This document shows positions 32,986 through 36,009 of a stretch of DNA of 36,009 nucleotides, piece by piece. The DNA is taken from NCBI RefSeq assembly GCF_002923755.1, contig NZ_PGFZ01000018.1, positions 7,291 to 43,299 of the forward strand, given 5' to 3'. Position 1 is the stretch's first letter, and each line of letters opens with the position of its first letter. Made by a program: the position numbers and the translations under genes. The notes under the pieces are model-generated. The model saw only the letters and a list, made by a program, of their open reading frames with translations. It had not been told where the DNA came from and searched no databases. Source of the stretch: Methylovulum psychrotolerans (GTDB lineage: Bacteria; Pseudomonadota; Gammaproteobacteria; Methylococcales; Methylomonadaceae).

Positions 32986-33834
32986 ATGAGTAAGCCGATT
33001 GTGGTAAGACTTAGTTACTATGTTTGTTTTGTGCGATATAAGGATTATGTGGAACTTCAACACACCGCTCGTAATATGTGTTATCAAATAGATTTGGAAA
33101 CATTCCATCGCCTACTTTACTTTGGTAATTTTAAGGCTTTCGAGGAGGATCTTAACTTCTGGTTTGATAACGGAATTTTAGTAGCCCCGTATTTGGATAC
33201 CTTTGAACTACACAAAGGGAAGAAAGAAAGCGAAGCTGGGCTCGCTAATGCCTATCACAAATGGTATTGGCAACACGAGGTGGAGACAGAACGCGAATAT
33301 CGCTGGCTAGGCAAGGTAGCGGTGAAGATGCCAACCGATCTCTTTTTCTACCAGGAGACTTTGTCCGAACTATCTAGGCGGCACGTCCTTGAACTTGGTT
33401 ATGGTCAAGGTGGTTCATTGCATTTCTTTAGTAGTATCGTCGGCTTACTCGGCGGCGGACTGGTAGTGGGGGTCGATAAGGAAAACAGTGCCTCGGTCAT
33501 TGATGCGTCGTCCGATTTACCAGTAATTCTAATTCATGGAGATGCATTGTGCAACGAGACCGTTTATAAGGCTCAAATTATCTCCCAAAACTACGACTTG
33601 ATTGTCCTTGATCTCGGGCCATCGCATATCAATTATCAAGCTCTAACTCTGTGGACACCATTGCTTGCGCCTCAGGGCGTGCTTGTGATTGAAGATCTTT
33701 GGGGAACAGACGATGAGAATTTGATTCCTAGAACGATTGATTTGCTTTTATTGGATAATCCGCAATTAGCTTTTTACGAGCCAGCCCGTCGCTATCCCTT
33801 TTTGAAGGGAATTGTTTTGTCAAACTTGGGTTAA
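32986..33834 (+). CDS. CmcI-like methyltransferase with N-terminal RRE/PqqD-like domain
   Basis: The 282-residue protein is a CmcI-type (cephalosporin hydroxylase family) methyltransferase from about residue 110 on: KMPTDLFFYQETL (114-126), VLELGYGQGGSLHFF (134-148), GVDKEN, LDLGPSH (208-214) in place of the usual DSDH, and VLVIEDLWG (232-240). The first ~75 residues, IVVRLSYYVCF, QHTARNMCYQIDLETFHRLL and DNGILVAP, have the strand-strand-strand-helix-helix pattern of PqqD-like RiPP recognition elements, with the usual end at D/N-G-I-L-V. If right, this domain would hold the leader of the 160-residue protein and deliver it for modification. The RRE call rests on pattern only. ATG 32986 is well placed three bases after the upstream stop. 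Confidence 0.7.
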   Translation: MSKPIVVRLSYYVCFVRYKDYVELQHTARNMCYQIDLETFHRLLYFGNFKAFEEDLNFWFDNGILVAPYLDTFELHKGKKESEAGLANAYHKWYWQHEVETEREYRWLGKVAVKMPTDLFFYQETLSELSRRHVLELGYGQGGSLHFFSSIVGLLGGGLVVGVDKENSASVIDASSDLPVILIHGDALCNETVYKAQIISQNYDLIVLDLGPSHINYQALTLWTPLLAPQGVLVIEDLWGTDDENLIPRTIDLLLLDNPQLAFYEPARRYPFLKGIVLSNLG

Positions 33835-33841
33835 GTGATAG

Positions 33842-34576
33842 ATGAATAAGATTATCCAGACTATTAGCGAGAATCTAGCTAGGGATGGCTATCACTATGA
33901 TCCCTGCTTTGAGCCCAATAATCTATCCCTTACCCAGAAAAAAGATATGTTTGTAGCGTTTGCCAGTCAATTTGGAGAGATATATCTATCTGAGAGTGAG
34001 TCTGTTCTTCAAACTAACCCACAACCTACAGCTCCGTCTTGGATGCCTTTTGATCGCAGCGCTCAAATCGGTTGGCATAATGATTTTACCACGAAAAAGG
34101 TACGACCTCGAATCAGTATGTCTTGGATTGTCAATCAAGATCCACAGGGGCCGATGAAAGGGGGGTGGCGTTTAGCATCCGCGCGAGATGTAATTACGGT
34201 AATTCGAGGTATGAATGATGGCGTTGAGCGCGTAGCAAGGCTGGCACAGCCTATTTTCCCCTTTGGTTACTTGGGTGGAGGGGCGGTAAAGCATTTTCCT
34301 ATTCTTAAAAAAGCGGATGGAGATCAGATGCGTTTTTACGGACGTGCGCTTCGAGAAGGGGTACGGCTAAAGACTCGGCAAATAATAACAAAGCCAGAAC
34401 TATTGGAAATCGTTCAGATTGTGGAGAATGCTGCCGATATGGTAGGTTGTGTGAAACCCGCCCACCAAAGTGCTTTAATGGTGGTAGATAATACACGTTC
34501 GTTGCATGATAGGCTGCCACAGACGATTGATGGTAAGCAGCTATTACGCATGGCCTTGCTATGTTTTGTTGTTTAG
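33842..34576 (+). CDS. TauD-like Fe(II)/2-oxoglutarate oxygenase (second)
   Basis: The 244-residue protein has IGWHNDFTTK (H79, D81) and DNTRSLHDRLPQ (H222) as a 2-His-1-carboxylate iron site, with R236 (LLRMALLCF) 14 residues after the distal His, the spacing of clavaminate-synthase-like enzymes that bind 2-oxoglutarate. It is clearly divergent from the other oxygenase in the cluster, so the two probably carry out separate steps. It lies 7 bases after the CmcI-like gene and is the last gene of the unit. The IS66 element begins about 100 bases after its stop, so further genes of the cluster may have been cut off. Confidence 0.75.
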   Translation: MNKIIQTISENLARDGYHYDPCFEPNNLSLTQKKDMFVAFASQFGEIYLSESESVLQTNPQPTAPSWMPFDRSAQIGWHNDFTTKKVRPRISMSWIVNQDPQGPMKGGWRLASARDVITVIRGMNDGVERVARLAQPIFPFGYLGGGAVKHFPILKKADGDQMRFYGRALREGVRLKTRQIITKPELLEIVQIVENAADMVGCVKPAHQSALMVVDNTRSLHDRLPQTIDGKQLLRMALLCFVV

Positions 34577-34750
34577 GACTAACGCCACATCCCTATGGAT
34601 GAGGGCAACCGAATCGCCTTCGCGGTCAATCATCTGCACACCAAGGGTTTGAGAAAGCCTTGCGCGTCCAAATGTGTAAACGTCTAACCCAGCCACCTAG
34701 GCAAACCTGATAGGAACTGTCATCCTTGCCCTTTTGTATGGGGAATAACG

Positions 34751-35044
34751 GTGGGATTATCAAAGAAGTGGATTGGGCATATTGAAGCATGGCAGGCCAG
34801 CGGCCTGCCGCAAGCGGATTATTGCCGGCAACAGCAACTGAACGCCAAAACCTTTGCGGCACGATTGTGCGAATACCGTCGGGGGCAACCGGTATTGCCG
34901 CCGCCTCCGGCCTTCATTCCGGTACAAGTCCAAGTGCCGGCATCCGAACCTTTTGTGCTGCGGCACGCGGGCGGCCACAGTCTTGAGTTGCCGCCGGGCG
35001 TGTCGGCGGCTTGGCTGGCGGAGCTGTGGCGATGCCTGGGCTGA
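34751..35044 (+). CDS. tnpA: IS66 accessory protein TnpA
   Basis: The 97-residue protein has the IS66 TnpA layout: KKWIGHIEAWQASGLPQADY and CRQQQLNAKTFAARLCEYRR form the helix-turn-helix, and the end SLELPPGVSAAWLAELWRCL is typical. TnpA is needed for transposition together with TnpB. The start is a GTG at 34751. The stop overlaps tnpB by 13 bases. Confidence 0.85.
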   Translation: MGLSKKWIGHIEAWQASGLPQADYCRQQQLNAKTFAARLCEYRRGQPVLPPPPAFIPVQVQVPASEPFVLRHAGGHSLELPPGVSAAWLAELWRCLG

Positions 35045-35382
35045 TCCCATGCCCGCCGCACATTTGGCTGGCGGTGTCGCCCGTAGATATGCGCAAGGGC
35101 GCCGACGGCCTGTCGGCCATCGTCCAGCAGGGGTTGGGGCATACGCCGTGCGCGGGCTCCGCGTTCGTGTTCCGCAACCGGGCGGGCAACCGCCTGAAGC
35201 TGTTGCTGTGGGACGGCAACGGCGTTTGGTTGTGCCAACGCCGTTTGCACCGGGGCGGTTTTGTCTGGCCAAAAGCCACGGACAGTTGTTTTTCGATGAC
35301 GCCGGACGAATGGCGCTGGTTGGTGGCCGGGGTGGATTGGCAACGTTTGTCGGCGGCCCCAGCCGCACATTGGCAACCCTGA
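35032..35382 (+). CDS. tnpB: IS66 accessory protein TnpB
   Basis: The 116-residue protein carries the IS66 Orf2 signature: IWLAVSPVDMRKGADGLSAI near the start, GSAFVFRNRAGNRLKLLLWD in the middle and FCWP-like FVWPKATDS later. I chose the ATG at 35032, overlapping tnpA, over one seven codons upstream because family members begin just before the P-P-H-I-W motif. Confidence 0.9.
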   Translation: MPGLIPCPPHIWLAVSPVDMRKGADGLSAIVQQGLGHTPCAGSAFVFRNRAGNRLKLLLWDGNGVWLCQRRLHRGGFVWPKATDSCFSMTPDEWRWLVAGVDWQRLSAAPAAHWQP

Positions 35383-35478
35383 ACAGACAGGTTCCGGCAC
35401 CTAAAAAGCACGCCGAAAATTTGGGGTAAACCCAGTATTGACAAGGCATACAGGTGTTTTTTTGGTATAATATGACCT

Positions 35479-36009
35479 ATGAACCCACTCGCCGAACTCG
35501 ACAGTTTAGACCTCGACCCCGCTGCCAAAAGCCAAGTGGCGGGTATGATCCGGGCGTTGCTTGAGCAAACTGTACATGATGCGGAGCTGTTGCATCTCAA
35601 AGACGCGCAAATCCAAGCCAAAGACCTCAAAATCGAAGCCCTGACCCACGAGCTCGCCCATATCCGGCGTATCCGCTTCGGCGCGAAAAGCGAAACCTTG
35701 CCGCCGCTGCAACGTGACGTGTTCGAGGAAACCTTGGACACTGACCTTGCCGCCATCGAAGCGGAGGCCGAACAGCTTCAGGATGGCCAGCCCTGCGGCA
35801 CAGTGGCGAAACCCAAACGCCCCCGCGCCGGACGCCAACCCTTACCCGACCATCTGCCCCGTGTCGACCACCACCATGAGCCGGCATCCTGCACTTGCGG
35901 GCATTGCGGCAAAAACCTGGTCAAAATCGGCGAGGATGTCACCGAGCAACTGGATGTCGAGCCCGCCAAGTTCTTTGTCCGCCGCCATATCCGTCCCCAA
36001 TATGCCTGC
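35479..36009 (+). CDS. tnpC: IS66 transposase TnpC, N-terminal part
   Basis: From the ATG at 35479 the frame stays open for 177 codons to the window edge. It has the expected N-terminal parts: a leucine-zipper-like helix (LLHLKDAQIQAKDLKIEALT), the IRRIRFGAKSE motif common to IS66 transposases, and a zinc-finger CTCGHCGKNLVKIGEDVTEQ followed by LDVEPAKFFVRRHIRPQYAC. The catalytic DDE core is beyond the window. It follows tnpB after 96 bases, a gap containing TTGACA and a TATAAT-like box (35437-35472), which may be an internal promoter. Confidence 0.9.
   Translation, partial: MNPLAELDSLDLDPAAKSQVAGMIRALLEQTVHDAELLHLKDAQIQAKDLKIEALTHELAHIRRIRFGAKSETLPPLQRDVFEETLDTDLAAIEAEAEQLQDGQPCGTVAKPKRPRAGRQPLPDHLPRVDHHHEPASCTCGHCGKNLVKIGEDVTEQLDVEPAKFFVRRHIRPQYAC

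Larger units (their letters stand above)
34676..36009 (+). mobile_element. IS66-family element, left portion (continues beyond window)
   Basis: The sequence from GTAAACGTCTAACCC onward has the GTAA-type end of IS66 elements, followed by tnpA, tnpB and the start of tnpC in the standard order. The right end is outside the window. The 100 bases between the last oxygenase stop and this end hold no convincing gene. Confidence 0.85.

Noticed and set aside
34595-34687. 30-codon open frame before the IS66 end
   Set aside because: It is short, without a clear ribosome site or recognisable similarity, and it runs into the IS end.
1-36009. CRISPR array, tRNA or rRNA genes
   Set aside because: No regularly spaced direct repeats and no tRNA- or rRNA-like stretches were seen on either strand.

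Overview
The window is an accessory (genomic-island-like) segment of a bacterial chromosome or large plasmid. Moderate GC, IS6, IS1595 and IS66 insertion sequences, and a complete type I BREX operon fit a proteobacterium. A gammaproteobacterium is my guess, but no ribosomal or core gene is present to fix the taxon.

Layout. (1) 1-1252 is an insertion-sequence scrapyard: a decayed 822-bp IS6-family element with perfect 15-bp ends, abutting an N-terminal scrap of an IS1595-type transposase. (2) 1453-5122, plus strand, holds two overlapping DUF262 genes; the second also carries a DUF1524/HNH nuclease domain, so the pair resembles a GmrSD-type (type IV) restriction system. (3) 5174-24383, minus strand, is a full BREX type I operon read right to left: brxR (WYL regulator), brxA, brxB, brxC, [vapB-vapC], pglX, [zeta-toxin scar + small partner gene], a TrlF-like PHP/ATPase gene, an AlbA_2/ATPase gene, pglZ, brxL. 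Most junctions within the operon are overlaps or gaps of a few bases, so the foreign modules are translationally integrated. (4) 24420-25600 is an AT-rich regulatory gap followed by an IS1595 transposase pseudogene, itself split by a 136-bp MITE-like element with TA target duplication. (5) 25807-34576, plus strand, is a compact seven-gene unit: a 160-aa protein with a GRDP-like FWHAHIL domain and a two-cysteine tail, a class I methyltransferase, a TauD/clavaminate-synthase-like oxygenase, a 1421-aa UvrA-like ABC protein, a second class I methyltransferase, a CmcI-like methyltransferase whose first ~75 residues resemble a PqqD/RRE peptide-binding domain, and a second TauD-like oxygenase. (6) 34676-36009 is the left part of an IS66-family element (tnpA, tnpB, start of tnpC), running off the window.

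How the parts work together. The BREX genes should provide phage defence through PglX methylation of host DNA and exclusion of unmodified phage; the GmrSD-like pair could complement this by attacking modified DNA. The 25.8-34.6 kb unit is the most novel part. I infer that it makes a ribosomally produced, post-translationally modified peptide: the 160-aa protein would be the precursor (its fold acting as leader, the Cys-containing tail as core), modified by methylation and Fe(II)/2-oxoglutarate oxidation. The UvrA-like ATPase would be a self-resistance or DNA-repair factor of the DrrC type, suggesting a DNA-interacting product. No transporter or obvious protease is present. This assignment is inference from domain content and gene order, not recognition of a known cluster.
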